A DNA stretch of 64,000 nucleotides from Clostridiales bacterium (lineage in GTDB: Bacteria > Bacillota > Clostridia > Oscillospirales > CAG-272). The notes under the pieces were generated by a model that did not search any database, was not told the DNA's origin, and was given only the letters and a program-made list of their open reading frames with translations. Each line of letters begins with the position of its first letter. Position 1 is the stretch's first letter. This document shows, piece after piece, positions 7,193 through 16,022 of this stretch. The translations under genes and the position numbers were made by a program. Location of the stretch: the NCBI GenBank assembly GCA_022793655.1, contig JAAWDG010000019.1:1-64000 (forward strand), given 5' to 3'.

Positions 7193-9712
7193 ATGGCACC
7201 GTTGACTTTATCATTATCAAGTGAACAGCAGATATTTATTGAGAAAGCATTGCAGGGAGAGAACATTCTTGTTGATGCTTGTATTGGCAGCGGCAAAACG
7301 ACGGCGATTCAGCATTTGTGCAATCGATTGCCGGGCACAAAAAAGGTTTTGTATTTGACCTATAACAGACTTTTAAAATTAGATGCTAAAGCGAAGATCA
7401 AAAATAGAAATGTAACTGTTACCAATTATCATGGTTTTGCTTATATGATGTTACAAAGAAGCGGTATTTCGGCGGGGATTTCTGATTTGATACAGACGTT
7501 TAATCGGGAAAAGCCGAAGATCGGGCGCTATGATGTTCTGATCATTGATGAATATCAGGATATTGAACAAGAACTGGCGGAACTATTGCAGTTTGTTAAA
7601 GATGCAAGCCCAGCACTGCAGATCATTGCTGTGGGAGATATGGAACAAAAAATATATGACAAAACGACCTTACATGTGGAATCTTTTATGAAGGAGTTTT
7701 TAGAGAGCCATTGCGTCTTAAGATTTACCCAGTGTTTTCGTTTGTCAAACGATTTGGCTTCCATGCTGGGCCGGGTATGGAAAAAGGAAATAAAGGGAGT
7801 CAACTGTAATTGTAAAATTGAAGAAATGACAAAGGAAGAGGTCGTTTCGTTTTTAGCGGAACAAACGCCGGCGGATGTTTTGTGTTTGGGTGCAAGAACA
7901 GGCGCTATGTCTGATGCCTTAAATACGTTAGAAACAACACATCCCGATAAATTTAACAAAAAGACCGTGTATGCGACGATTTCAGAGCATGATTCGGTGG
8001 GCGGTGTTGCGCCCAAAGAAGACTCCGCCATATTTACCACGTATGACAGCAGCAAGGGACTTGAGCGAAAAGTCTGTGTGATTTTCGATTTTACCGAAAG
8101 CTATTGGCGTGTCAGAATCGAAAAGCCGCAGCAGTCGTATACGATTTTGCGCAATATTTTCTGCGTGGCTGCCAGCAGGGGAAAAAATCACATCATTTTT
8201 GTGAAATCAGATGAAGCGATGTTGTCTGAACTTACGCTTTCGACCATGGTAGAAACGAATCAAAAATTCAAGAATGTGGGCATGAGCGACATGTTCGATT
8301 TCAAGTATAAGGAAGATGTGGAGCAGTGTTTTGCAAAACTCAAAGTGACTGAACTGACCGTAGCTGATCACTCGGTAATCAATATAAAAAGTGCGGATGA
8401 TTTAATTGACTTATCGCCGTGTATTGGCATCTATCAAGAAGCAGCCTTTTTTGAGCAGTATCAAATCGATGCGGAAATTGAACTGCGGCTTTTGTTAAAT
8501 CCTGAATTAGCCAAATTATATACGAAAAAAGAAAAGGATAGTTCGTTAGATCAAAAAATATTACTTTTGGTTTCATTAGAAACAAAACAACAAAGGTATC
8601 GCACACAAGTGGTCACACCGTTTGTTAATGAGAATGAAAGAGAGTGGCTTCAATCTCGGCTTCAAACCCGATTGAACAGAAATGATGAAGCACAGGTGGC
8701 CTGTCAAATTGATTTTAGCGATCGGGAACATGGGGAGATTAAATTTTCTGCTAAGGGATTTGCCGATATCGTAAAAGATGATCTTGTATATGAATTAAAA
8801 TTTGTATCAGAACTGACACATGAACATTTTTTACAGTGTGCCAGTTATGTGGCTGCACTGCATTTGCGTAAAGGAATTTTGTGGAATACAAGAAATAATA
8901 CTTTGTATGAGGTCGAAGTGCCGGACCGAACAGGTTTTTTGAATGCGGTTGCTAAGACGGTCACGAAAGGCATGATCGAAAGCTATTACGAACCGGCGGT
9001 TGTAGGAAAGATTGACAGCGCACCAAGTGGCGCATTTGCCGTTATTGATACAGAAACCAACTGGCATGATGAGGTAATGTCGATTGGCGTAGTCATCGCC
9101 GATATAAAAACCAAGGAAAAAGTGGATTCGACCTATTATATTCTTGACCCGGCCTACCGGGTCGGGGGCATGTACACCACTGAATTAAGGCTTGGCGACG
9201 CGGGGACTTGCATAATAAACCGAGCCCAGGCTTTACAAGAAATAAAAGCGTTGATGGACACTTACCAGGTGCAAAAACTTTTTGCCTATAATGCTGCTTT
9301 TGATAAAAAACATTTGCCGGAATTTGCAGCGTATGAGTGGTATGATATTATGCGTCTGGCCGCCTATCGACAATATAATCCATCAATCCCGGGTTCTGCT
9401 GATTGCTATAAAACCGGCAGGCTAAAGCGGGGCTATCGCGTTGAAGATATACTGCATATGCTCACTAAAAATAGGCGATACAGCGAAACGCATAATGCGC
9501 TATTGGATGCAGAGGATGAACTGACGATTATACAGCTATTAGGCCATGAGATAAGCGACTATGATATTGCATTGATATCAGACCAAAAAAACATGACGGA
9601 AGCATGGGAGGCAAGCGATACTCATCCGCCGAGACGAGCAGCATTTTCTGTACCCCAAGCGAAAAAAGGAATTTGGTCTCGGGTCTTTGGAAAGAAAAAA
9701 TCTCGTGGATAA
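7193..9712 (+). CDS. Helicase with RecB-like nuclease and DEDDh exonuclease domains
   Basis: The 839-residue protein carries three enzymatic modules. Residues 1-345 are a superfamily 1 (UvrD/Rep-like) helicase: Walker A at 28-37 (GSGKT), Walker B LIIDEYQD near 116-123, VGDMEQ near 147, CFRLS near 181, TTYDSSKGLE near 282 and AASRGK near 326. Residues about 500-560 form a PD-(D/E)xK site of the RecB/Cas4 type: GFAD (D525), YELK (E534, K536) and Q548-x3-Y552. Residues about 612-780 are a DEDDh 3'-5' exonuclease: DTE (D619, E621), D704 in NAAFD, and H767-x4-D772. The helicase part is shorter than UvrD. It probably acts in DNA repair or defence; the role is inferred. No partner gene overlaps it. 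Confidence 0.85.
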   Translation: MAPLTLSLSSEQQIFIEKALQGENILVDACIGSGKTTAIQHLCNRLPGTKKVLYLTYNRLLKLDAKAKIKNRNVTVTNYHGFAYMMLQRSGISAGISDLIQTFNREKPKIGRYDVLIIDEYQDIEQELAELLQFVKDASPALQIIAVGDMEQKIYDKTTLHVESFMKEFLESHCVLRFTQCFRLSNDLASMLGRVWKKEIKGVNCNCKIEEMTKEEVVSFLAEQTPADVLCLGARTGAMSDALNTLETTHPDKFNKKTVYATISEHDSVGGVAPKEDSAIFTTYDSSKGLERKVCVIFDFTESYWRVRIEKPQQSYTILRNIFCVAASRGKNHIIFVKSDEAMLSELTLSTMVETNQKFKNVGMSDMFDFKYKEDVEQCFAKLKVTELTVADHSVINIKSADDLIDLSPCIGIYQEAAFFEQYQIDAEIELRLLLNPELAKLYTKKEKDSSLDQKILLLVSLETKQQRYRTQVVTPFVNENEREWLQSRLQTRLNRNDEAQVACQIDFSDREHGEIKFSAKGFADIVKDDLVYELKFVSELTHEHFLQCASYVAALHLRKGILWNTRNNTLYEVEVPDRTGFLNAVAKTVTKGMIESYYEPAVVGKIDSAPSGAFAVIDTETNWHDEVMSIGVVIADIKTKEKVDSTYYILDPAYRVGGMYTTELRLGDAGTCIINRAQALQEIKALMDTYQVQKLFAYNAAFDKKHLPEFAAYEWYDIMRLAAYRQYNPSIPGSADCYKTGRLKRGYRVEDILHMLTKNRRYSETHNALLDAEDELTIIQLLGHEISDYDIALISDQKNMTEAWEASDTHPPRRAAFSVPQAKKGIWSRVFGKKKSRG

Positions 9713-9757
9713 ATAGAGAGTGATGTGGTTCTTAATTTTTCCTGCCGCTCGCCAATA

Positions 9758-9786
9758 TTGCAAATAAGAGGCAGATGTGCTATAAT
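9758..9786 (+). promoter_or_regulatory. Promoter of the rimM operon
   Basis: TTGCAA and TATAAT with a 17 bp spacer; TGC directly before the -10 makes it an extended -10 promoter. It lies 32 nt before rimM. Confidence 0.8.
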
Positions 9787-9817
9787 TATACAAATCATCA
9801 GCGAGGCATTGGTTCGT

Positions 9818-10327
9818 ATGGAATTTTTAGAGATTGGTAAAATCATCAATACGCATGGGATAAAGGGCGATATGAAAATGGATCCGTGGTGCGATAGCTT
9901 TGATGTTTTATCTCATATAGATCATTTGTTTGTGCAGAATGAAAATGGACACTGTCCTTATGAACTGGTTAAAACAGAACCTTATAAGCAATTTGCTTTG
10001 ATTCATTTTCGCGGAGTGGATGACCAGTCGACTGCCGAAAAACTAAAAAATAAAATTGTTTACGTACAAAGAGAAAAACTGCCTCTTGCGGAAGACCGTG
10101 TACTGATTGCCGATATTATCGGACTTTCGGTGGTTGATGCGAAAAGCGGTGAGGTGTATGGTGTGTTAACCGATGTTTTAGATGGCGCCGCACAGCAGCT
10201 TTATGTCATACAAAGACCGGATGGGTCGACCTCTTATATGCCCGCGATTCGTGAGTTTATTGATCGTATAGTACTGGGCGGCCAAATTTTTGTGACGCCG
10301 CCGGAGGGACTTTTCCATGCGCTTTGA
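9818..10327 (+). CDS. rimM: Ribosome maturation factor RimM
   Basis: The 169-residue product has the RimM N-terminal beta barrel (FLEIGKIINTHGIKGDMK) and a C-terminal PRC-barrel (YVIQRPDG, YMPAIREFIDRI). RimM assists 30S maturation at helix 33 of 16S rRNA. ATG 9818 begins the family's usual N-terminus and follows a GCGAGG site; upstream in-frame codons lie over the promoter. The gene overlaps trmD by 11 bp. The rpsP, KH-domain and rplS genes that often flank rimM-trmD are absent. Confidence 0.95.
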   Translation: MEFLEIGKIINTHGIKGDMKMDPWCDSFDVLSHIDHLFVQNENGHCPYELVKTEPYKQFALIHFRGVDDQSTAEKLKNKIVYVQREKLPLAEDRVLIADIIGLSVVDAKSGEVYGVLTDVLDGAAQQLYVIQRPDGSTSYMPAIREFIDRIVLGGQIFVTPPEGLFHAL

Positions 10328-10997
10328 TGTGATGACCTTGTTTCCGGATATGATCACGGGGAGTTTGGCGCAAAGTATTATTGGACGAGCCATTGCAGAG
10401 GGCATTATATCCCTTGTAACGCATAATATCAGGGATTTTTCGACCGACCGGTTTCGCCGAGTCGATGATACGCCTTATGGCGGCGGCAAGGGTATGTTAA
10501 TGTGCTGCCAGCCTATTTATGATTGTTATAAGCATATTGTTAATGAAACGGGTCATAAACCCTATGTTGTTTATGCGAGTCCGCAGGGAAAGCCGTTTGA
10601 TCAGAAAACGGCCCGGCGTTTAGCGGAAAAGCAAGAACATATTGCCATTTTGTGCGGCCATTATGAAGGGATAGACAGGCGTATCGTAGACGAAATCGTT
10701 GATGAGGAAATTTCGATTGGCGATTATGTGTTGACGGGGGGCGAGTTGCCGGCTTGTGTGATGATTGATGCGATAGCACGTATGCTGCCGGGGGTTCTTT
10801 CAGACGCTGTCTGTTATGAAAACGAAAGTTTTTATCATGGCTTGTTAGAAGAGCCGCAGTATACAAAGCCAGCTGTTTTTAACAATCGAGCCGTGCCGGA
10901 GGTCTTGCTTAGCGGAGACCATGCAAAAATAAATCGATGGAGACATGAGGCTGCTTTAGCGCTGACGCTGCTAAACCGTCCCGATCTTATAAAATGA
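10317..10997 (+). CDS. trmD: tRNA (guanine-N1-)-methyltransferase TrmD
   Basis: At 226 residues this is slightly shorter than the usual 240-250. It shows the SPOUT knot region: DDTPYGGGKGM, the IAILCGHYEGIDRRI segment and IGDYVLTGGELPA. TrmD methylates G37 of tRNAs to prevent frameshifting. It overlaps rimM upstream and murJ downstream (4 bp), so translation of the three is coupled. Confidence 0.96.
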   Translation: MRFDVMTLFPDMITGSLAQSIIGRAIAEGIISLVTHNIRDFSTDRFRRVDDTPYGGGKGMLMCCQPIYDCYKHIVNETGHKPYVVYASPQGKPFDQKTARRLAEKQEHIAILCGHYEGIDRRIVDEIVDEEISIGDYVLTGGELPACVMIDAIARMLPGVLSDAVCYENESFYHGLLEEPQYTKPAVFNNRAVPEVLLSGDHAKINRWRHEAALALTLLNRPDLIK

Positions 10998-12529
10998 GCG
11001 AAACAAATACAAAACCCATACGTACGATTGCTTTTATGATGGGTGCTACGATGCTTTCCAAGGTGTTGGGGCTGGTTAGAGAAATGATGCTTGCCTCTGC
11101 CTATGGAGCCGGCAATTCGGTGGCTGAGGCTTTTTCGGGCGCTTTATCAGTGCCTTCTACTTTTTTTGATATTTTATTTTCAGCGGCTATTCTTGGCTGT
11201 TTTATACCGGTATACAATAGTTTTAAGGGTAATACAGAAGAAGCAGATGCGTTTGCCGGACTTTTTTTCAATATTATTTCCTTATTGACAGGCGTTTTGG
11301 CGCTGGCTGGTATTTTATTTGCTGAGCCACTCATTCATCTTGTTACGCCTGGCTTGGAAGACCCGGCTTTGGCCATTACGATTGTGCGCATTTTATTCCC
11401 GATGATCATTTTTACGGGTATGGCTTATACATTAGTGGGCATTATGCAGAGCAAGGGACGTTTTTTGCTGCCGGCCCTTATCTCTTCGATATCAAATTTA
11501 GGCGTTATTATCTATTTTTTGTTTTTAAACCGCTTTTTTGATATTTATGGTTTAGCAGTTGCTTATGTGTTTTCTTGGTTTATTCAGTTTTTGACGCTTG
11601 CGATTCCGCTAATCAAGAATGGTTTTCGTTTTCGCGCGTCATTTACTTTAAAAAATCCTTATTTGCGGACAGCTATGCGCATGGTGCCGCCCATTATGAT
11701 TGGGTCTTGGCTTTCGCCTATGACCATTTTGATCGGCAAGCATTTTTCTTCTTATTTTAATGGGGTTGCTACCTTCAATTATGCCAATCAAACGTATATT
11801 ATGATTGCCGGTATTCTTGTTTATAGCATCTGCAACTATGTATTTCCGGCTTTATCGCGTTTGGCAGATGAGGGAAATGAACAACAATTTATTACGACGA
11901 TACAATCTGGCGTGAAATGCGTGATGTTTTTGATTATTCCATGCATGTTTGCCGTCATGGTGTTAGGTCAAGAAATCGTGGCTATACTCTATCTTAGGGG
12001 TGAATATACAGCGAAAAATGCTTATGATACAGCGATGGCGCTGCAAATTATAGCGATCGCCATGCCTGCCTATGGCATTTTGGAAATAGGAAATCGCGTA
12101 TTTTATGCACAAAAGAAAACGCTTTATCCCATGTTAGCCTCTGGTGTAGGGGTATTGGTTCTGCTGGCTTTTTCGGCTTTTTGCGTAAGGGGCTTGTCTA
12201 TGGGGTTACCCGCTGTGGCGGCAGCTGTAGCGGCCAGCCAGGCGGCTGGAGCACTGCTTCTCATGATCGCTATTTTCAAAAAGAACAAAGAGTTATTCAC
12301 AGGGGCCTTTGGGCTTGATATAGTCAAAATAGTTGGCAGTGGATTCTTGTCTTGCGTTCTTATGGCGTTTGTGCATCGGTGGTTGGACAGCAATCCGTTT
12401 GAGGCAGGCGTACTTCATAATTTAGCAGTATGTGTGATTACATTTTTATGCGGAGGCATTGTTTATTTATTATCCATTAAAATTGTAAAAGTTCAAATTG
12501 CATTTAAAAAAGGAAAGGAGCAAGCATAG
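10994..12529 (+). CDS. murJ: Lipid II flippase MurJ (MviN)
   Basis: A 511-residue multi-pass membrane protein with about 14 helices and the MurJ start: ATMLSKVLGLVREMMLASAYGAG. MurJ flips lipid II across the membrane for peptidoglycan synthesis. It overlaps trmD by ATGA. The next gene is also a large polytopic membrane protein, so this pair may serve envelope polymer export. Confidence 0.92.
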   Translation: MSETNTKPIRTIAFMMGATMLSKVLGLVREMMLASAYGAGNSVAEAFSGALSVPSTFFDILFSAAILGCFIPVYNSFKGNTEEADAFAGLFFNIISLLTGVLALAGILFAEPLIHLVTPGLEDPALAITIVRILFPMIIFTGMAYTLVGIMQSKGRFLLPALISSISNLGVIIYFLFLNRFFDIYGLAVAYVFSWFIQFLTLAIPLIKNGFRFRASFTLKNPYLRTAMRMVPPIMIGSWLSPMTILIGKHFSSYFNGVATFNYANQTYIMIAGILVYSICNYVFPALSRLADEGNEQQFITTIQSGVKCVMFLIIPCMFAVMVLGQEIVAILYLRGEYTAKNAYDTAMALQIIAIAMPAYGILEIGNRVFYAQKKTLYPMLASGVGVLVLLAFSAFCVRGLSMGLPAVAAAVAASQAAGALLLMIAIFKKNKELFTGAFGLDIVKIVGSGFLSCVLMAFVHRWLDSNPFEAGVLHNLAVCVITFLCGGIVYLLSIKIVKVQIAFKKGKEQA

Positions 12530-12530
12530 G

Positions 12531-14465
12531 TTGAGTAAAAATAAGAAGGCGTCAGCGCCGAAAAAACGCTATCGTTTTTTTCGTGGCAAAGGTGCCATTT
12601 ATTCTGCGCTTGATACATTTTCAGCGTTTATTTACCGAAAAGCAGAAAATGGGGCAATTGGTTCAGTATTAACCGCTTATGATCGAGAAAATACTGCGTT
12701 TCACAGCGGTTTGTTAGCACGTGTGGCCAGTCGATTCCAATTTTCTAAAAAAATTAAGCATGCGGCGGCATGCGGTTGTGAACAAAGCGCGATTCTTACC
12801 TTTTTTGATCGTTTTTTTCACATGTTGGCTGGTTTGCGTCTACGGTTTTATGGCGTGCTGTTTAGCTTTTTTGGTTTAACTTCACTGCTTGGCGCTCTGT
12901 ATCAAAGCTTTAAATATGATTTTCAAAAATATGAGTGGAGCGTGTACATAACAGCCGTCTCTCTTTTGATGGTTGGTTTGTTGTTTATGCTTTCCAAACG
13001 GCATTTATCGGCGGCCATTCAAGAAAATCGAATCTTAAATTTTATTCTTTTTTCGGTCGTGGGTGCGCGAAAAACGCTATTTGATGATATAGAAGCGAAA
13101 AGAGGCAACTTGCTTGTCGCGGCGTTGTTTGGCATTTTATTGGGAGCTGCTGCTTATATTGTCTCACCGCTGCTCATACTGATCTCGCTGTTTGGCATCA
13201 TCGCTCTTTATACTGTATTGATGATTCCCGAGTTTGGTGTGGTCTGCATTGTTTTTGGTTTATCATTTATGCCTACCATGCTATTAGTGGCTATGGTATC
13301 TTATACTTTTCTTTGTTATATGCTGAAGCTATGGCGGGGAAAACGCACGTTCCGTTTTAGTTTGTTAGACTGTATGATTCTGCTTTTCTTGCTGTTTATG
13401 GCAGCAGGCGGCATTGCCTCGGTTGCAGGTGGCGCCAGTGTAAAACCGGCATTGGTGTATATTTGTTTTATGTTAGGCTATTTTTTGGCCGTGAATCTGA
13501 TTCGGTCGAACACATGGATCAACCGGTGTTTAGCGGCGCTGTTGTTAGGCAGTTTCTTGGTGGCTGCTTATGGTGTTTATGAAAACTATTTTGGTTCTTT
13601 GCTGACCATTTGGCAGGATACCAATATGTTTGACGATATTGCAGGGCGTGTTACTTCGACGTTTGGTAATCCAAATGTTTTGGGCGAATATTTAATTATG
13701 GCCATTCCCTTTGCATTTGCGGTGTTATTATCGGGCGAAAAGTGGTCAAGTCGTTTCTTCGCTTTTATGACCTTTTGTGCGTCTTGTGCCTGCCTTGTCT
13801 TTACTTGGAGCCGCGGCGCATGGCTCGGTTTTATCTTTACTATGTTTTTGTTCTTCCTTGTGTATACGAGAAAGACGTTAATTCTCTGCTTGTGCGGTGT
13901 CTTTGCTATACCTTTTCTTCCTTTCGTGCTTCCTGACAGTATTCTTTATCGGATTACCAGTATTGGCAATATCAGTGATTCGTCGACCTCTTATCGCGTT
14001 GGCATTTGGGAAGGATCCGTGAAAGCGGCGCTTGATTTTGCCGGTGCGGGCGTTGGCGTGGGAACTGAGGCGTTTACCAAAATATATCCCCTGTATGCAC
14101 TTTCCGGCATTGAAATTGCACCACATGCACACAATTTGTTTTTACAGACGGCCATTGAAACCGGTTTGCCTGGACTCATGGTTTTACTCATTATTATTGT
14201 TTTATTTGTGCAAAGCGCTTTTACCTTTTACAAAAAATGCAAGAACGGTGAAATGAAGCGCGGCAAGCTGCTTTCTTTAGCCGGGTTTAGTGGTATCATG
14301 GGGGTGCTTTTGCAGGGTATGACCGATTATATATGGTATAATTATCGAGTGTTTCTCATGTTTTGGGTCGTTATAGGACTGACTGCTGCGGTGCAGCGCG
14401 TAGCGCTGGAAACGGATGGAAATGAATCAAATTCATTAGGGATAGAAAATGAGGGATTATCATGA
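12531..14465 (+). CDS. O-antigen ligase-like (Wzy_C) membrane protein
   Basis: The 644-residue protein has a basic N-terminus and about 12 membrane helices. A stretch with FGNPNVLGEYL, VFTWSRGAWLGF and a late APHAHNLFLQTAIETGLPG has the conserved Arg and His pattern of the O-antigen ligase / Wzy_C family. Such enzymes join or polymerise surface glycans; the substrate here is unknown. TTG 12531 is taken as start because AAGGAG at 12515-12520 lies 10 nt before it; an earlier in-frame TTG at 12498 has no site. It overlaps the next gene by 4 bp. Confidence 0.8.
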   Translation: MSKNKKASAPKKRYRFFRGKGAIYSALDTFSAFIYRKAENGAIGSVLTAYDRENTAFHSGLLARVASRFQFSKKIKHAAACGCEQSAILTFFDRFFHMLAGLRLRFYGVLFSFFGLTSLLGALYQSFKYDFQKYEWSVYITAVSLLMVGLLFMLSKRHLSAAIQENRILNFILFSVVGARKTLFDDIEAKRGNLLVAALFGILLGAAAYIVSPLLILISLFGIIALYTVLMIPEFGVVCIVFGLSFMPTMLLVAMVSYTFLCYMLKLWRGKRTFRFSLLDCMILLFLLFMAAGGIASVAGGASVKPALVYICFMLGYFLAVNLIRSNTWINRCLAALLLGSFLVAAYGVYENYFGSLLTIWQDTNMFDDIAGRVTSTFGNPNVLGEYLIMAIPFAFAVLLSGEKWSSRFFAFMTFCASCACLVFTWSRGAWLGFIFTMFLFFLVYTRKTLILCLCGVFAIPFLPFVLPDSILYRITSIGNISDSSTSYRVGIWEGSVKAALDFAGAGVGVGTEAFTKIYPLYALSGIEIAPHAHNLFLQTAIETGLPGLMVLLIIIVLFVQSAFTFYKKCKNGEMKRGKLLSLAGFSGIMGVLLQGMTDYIWYNYRVFLMFWVVIGLTAAVQRVALETDGNESNSLGIENEGLS

Positions 14466-15046
14466 AGGATTCAATGAAAAAAAAGCATAAGTTTAACGTG
14501 GTAGACGCGCTGATTATTTTGATTGTTGTGGCACTGATTGCTTTAGTTGCTTTTGTATTTCTTTTTAAAGGCTCTTCCTTGCTTACGAAAATTTTTGGCG
14601 GAACCGGCGAGAAGGTAGAAATTTATTACGCGATTGAAGTGAACCAATTGCGGGAAGCGCTCATCACGAATCCGCAAGCGGGCGATACTGTTTACGACGC
14701 AGTTCGAAATTATAAAATAGGAACGGTTGTGGGCACTCTTTCAGGAGACAGCGAGTATATTGGCGGCGATAAAAACGGCAAGGCGGTGGCCACGAAATAT
14801 CCTGGCTATCAATCGTTGATTCTGATTGTCAAAGCCGAGGCTGTGAATACCGGCCGGGAATACTCAATTGATGGATACAATATACAAAGCGGAGCCAATG
14901 TAAACTTCGATTCTACCCATTTGTCTGCGACAGGCTATTGCATCGGTCTTGAAGTGGTAGAGAACGATGCGCAAAAGGATGCTTTTTGGCAGTCAACTGC
15001 TTCCAAAATTTATTATGCGGAAACTTCTGATACACCCGCAAAATAG
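14462..15046 (+). CDS. DUF4330-like membrane-anchored protein (first copy)
   Basis: This 194-residue protein has a basic start, the motif KFNVVDALIILIVV leading into one membrane helix, then a soluble domain rich in beta strands (KVEIYYAIEVNQL). The N-terminal motif fits DUF4330, which has no known function. The next gene encodes a protein with the same design, so the two are likely paralogues acting together with the preceding glycan-ligase-like protein. Confidence 0.72.
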   Translation: MKDSMKKKHKFNVVDALIILIVVALIALVAFVFLFKGSSLLTKIFGGTGEKVEIYYAIEVNQLREALITNPQAGDTVYDAVRNYKIGTVVGTLSGDSEYIGGDKNGKAVATKYPGYQSLILIVKAEAVNTGREYSIDGYNIQSGANVNFDSTHLSATGYCIGLEVVENDAQKDAFWQSTASKIYYAETSDTPAK

Positions 15047-15111
15047 TGAGAAAGACACAAACAACGAATTCGGATATCATGTGAAATAAACATTTTCACA
15101 AAGGAATGGTG

Positions 15112-15609
15112 ATGATTATGGCTGAAAAAAAATATAGATTTAATATTCTTGATGTAGTGATTATTGTCGTTGTCATTGCATGTGTTGCCGGCATTGCAGT
15201 GCGCTATAATTTGGCAGACAAAATCGGACTTAACACAAAGCAAGAGGCGATTGTTACATTTTTGGCGCCGAATGTGCGCACAGATTCTGCGATGGAATCT
15301 TTTGTAGAGGGCGATTTGTTTTACTGCAAAAAGTTTAATGCGGTGTTCGGTGAATTAACTCGAAGAGAAGATTTTGAGTTTGCGCCGGCGGTTCGTATGA
15401 AAGAAGACGAAAACGGAGTCATGAGAGAGAGCACGTTGAATCATAGAAGCGATGTAACGGGGTATATTAAAGTTACCGGCAAATATGATGAAGAAAAAGG
15501 CTTTTTGGTAGATGGCACCAATTTGGTTTCACCAGGTAAAGAATATGAGATTTATAGCTGTCATCGAAGCGTTACCATATTGGTTATGTCTGTCGAATTG
15601 AGCGATTAA
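15112..15609 (+). CDS. DUF4330-like membrane-anchored protein (second copy)
   Basis: This 165-residue protein repeats the layout of its upstream neighbour: KKYRFNILDVVIIVVVIA forms the membrane anchor, followed by a beta-rich domain (EAIVTFLAPNVRTD). Three ATGs lie at 15106, 15112 and 15118; AAGGA at 15101-15105 best fits 15112. It is 65 bp after the first copy and was probably produced by gene duplication. Confidence 0.7.
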   Translation: MIMAEKKYRFNILDVVIIVVVIACVAGIAVRYNLADKIGLNTKQEAIVTFLAPNVRTDSAMESFVEGDLFYCKKFNAVFGELTRREDFEFAPAVRMKEDENGVMRESTLNHRSDVTGYIKVTGKYDEEKGFLVDGTNLVSPGKEYEIYSCHRSVTILVMSVELSD

Positions 15610-15623
15610 ATTTAACATTCTAC

Positions 15624-15652
15624 TTGATTTTGTGTCATTTATTTGCTATAAT
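15624..15652 (+). promoter_or_regulatory. Promoter of the HPr gene
   Basis: TTGATT and TATAAT with a 17 bp spacer and an extended -10 (TGC before TATAAT). Confidence 0.8.
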
Positions 15653-15694
15653 ATCTTTATACTTAATTCGGCCAAGCCTAGCAGGAGACAAAAG

Positions 15695-15958
15695 ATGGTT
15701 ACACGTTCAATTACAATTCAAAACAGTGTAGGGCTTCATGCCAGACCCGCAACCTATTTTATTCAGGAAGCGAATAAATATAAAAGCACGATTTCGATAA
15801 AGAAGGATAAGAGAAAAGTCAATGCAAAAAGTCTTCTTGGTGTTCTTTCTTTGGGAATTGTACAGGGCATGACAATCGAAATCGAAGCGGAAGGCATCGA
15901 TGAGAAAGAGGCCGTTGAGGGGCTTGAAAATTTAATTGACAGCGGTTTCGCTGAATAA
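15695..15958 (+). CDS. ptsH: Phosphocarrier protein HPr
   Basis: The 87-residue product has both HPr phosphorylation sites: the active His in GLHARPA (His15 equivalent) and the regulatory Ser in NAKSLLGVLSLG (Ser46 equivalent). HPr passes phosphate from enzyme I to sugar permeases, and in Firmicutes Ser-phosphorylated HPr drives carbon catabolite control. Crh lacks the His, so this is HPr and not Crh. ATG 15695 follows AGGAGA at 15683-15688. It is a single-gene unit with its own promoter and terminator; no enzyme I gene is adjacent. Confidence 0.9.
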   Translation: MVTRSITIQNSVGLHARPATYFIQEANKYKSTISIKKDKRKVNAKSLLGVLSLGIVQGMTIEIEAEGIDEKEAVEGLENLIDSGFAE

Positions 15959-15976
15959 CGAAACACAAATAAAGGC

Positions 15977-16012
15977 AGCGGACAACGGTTAAGGTTGTCC
16001 GCTTTTATTTTT
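15977..16012 (+). terminator. Intrinsic terminator after HPr
   Basis: A perfect 10 bp stem AGCGGACAAC / GTTGTCCGCT with a 7 nt loop and a T-rich tail, ending just before uvrC. Confidence 0.9.
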
Positions 16013-16022
16013 AACGGAGATT

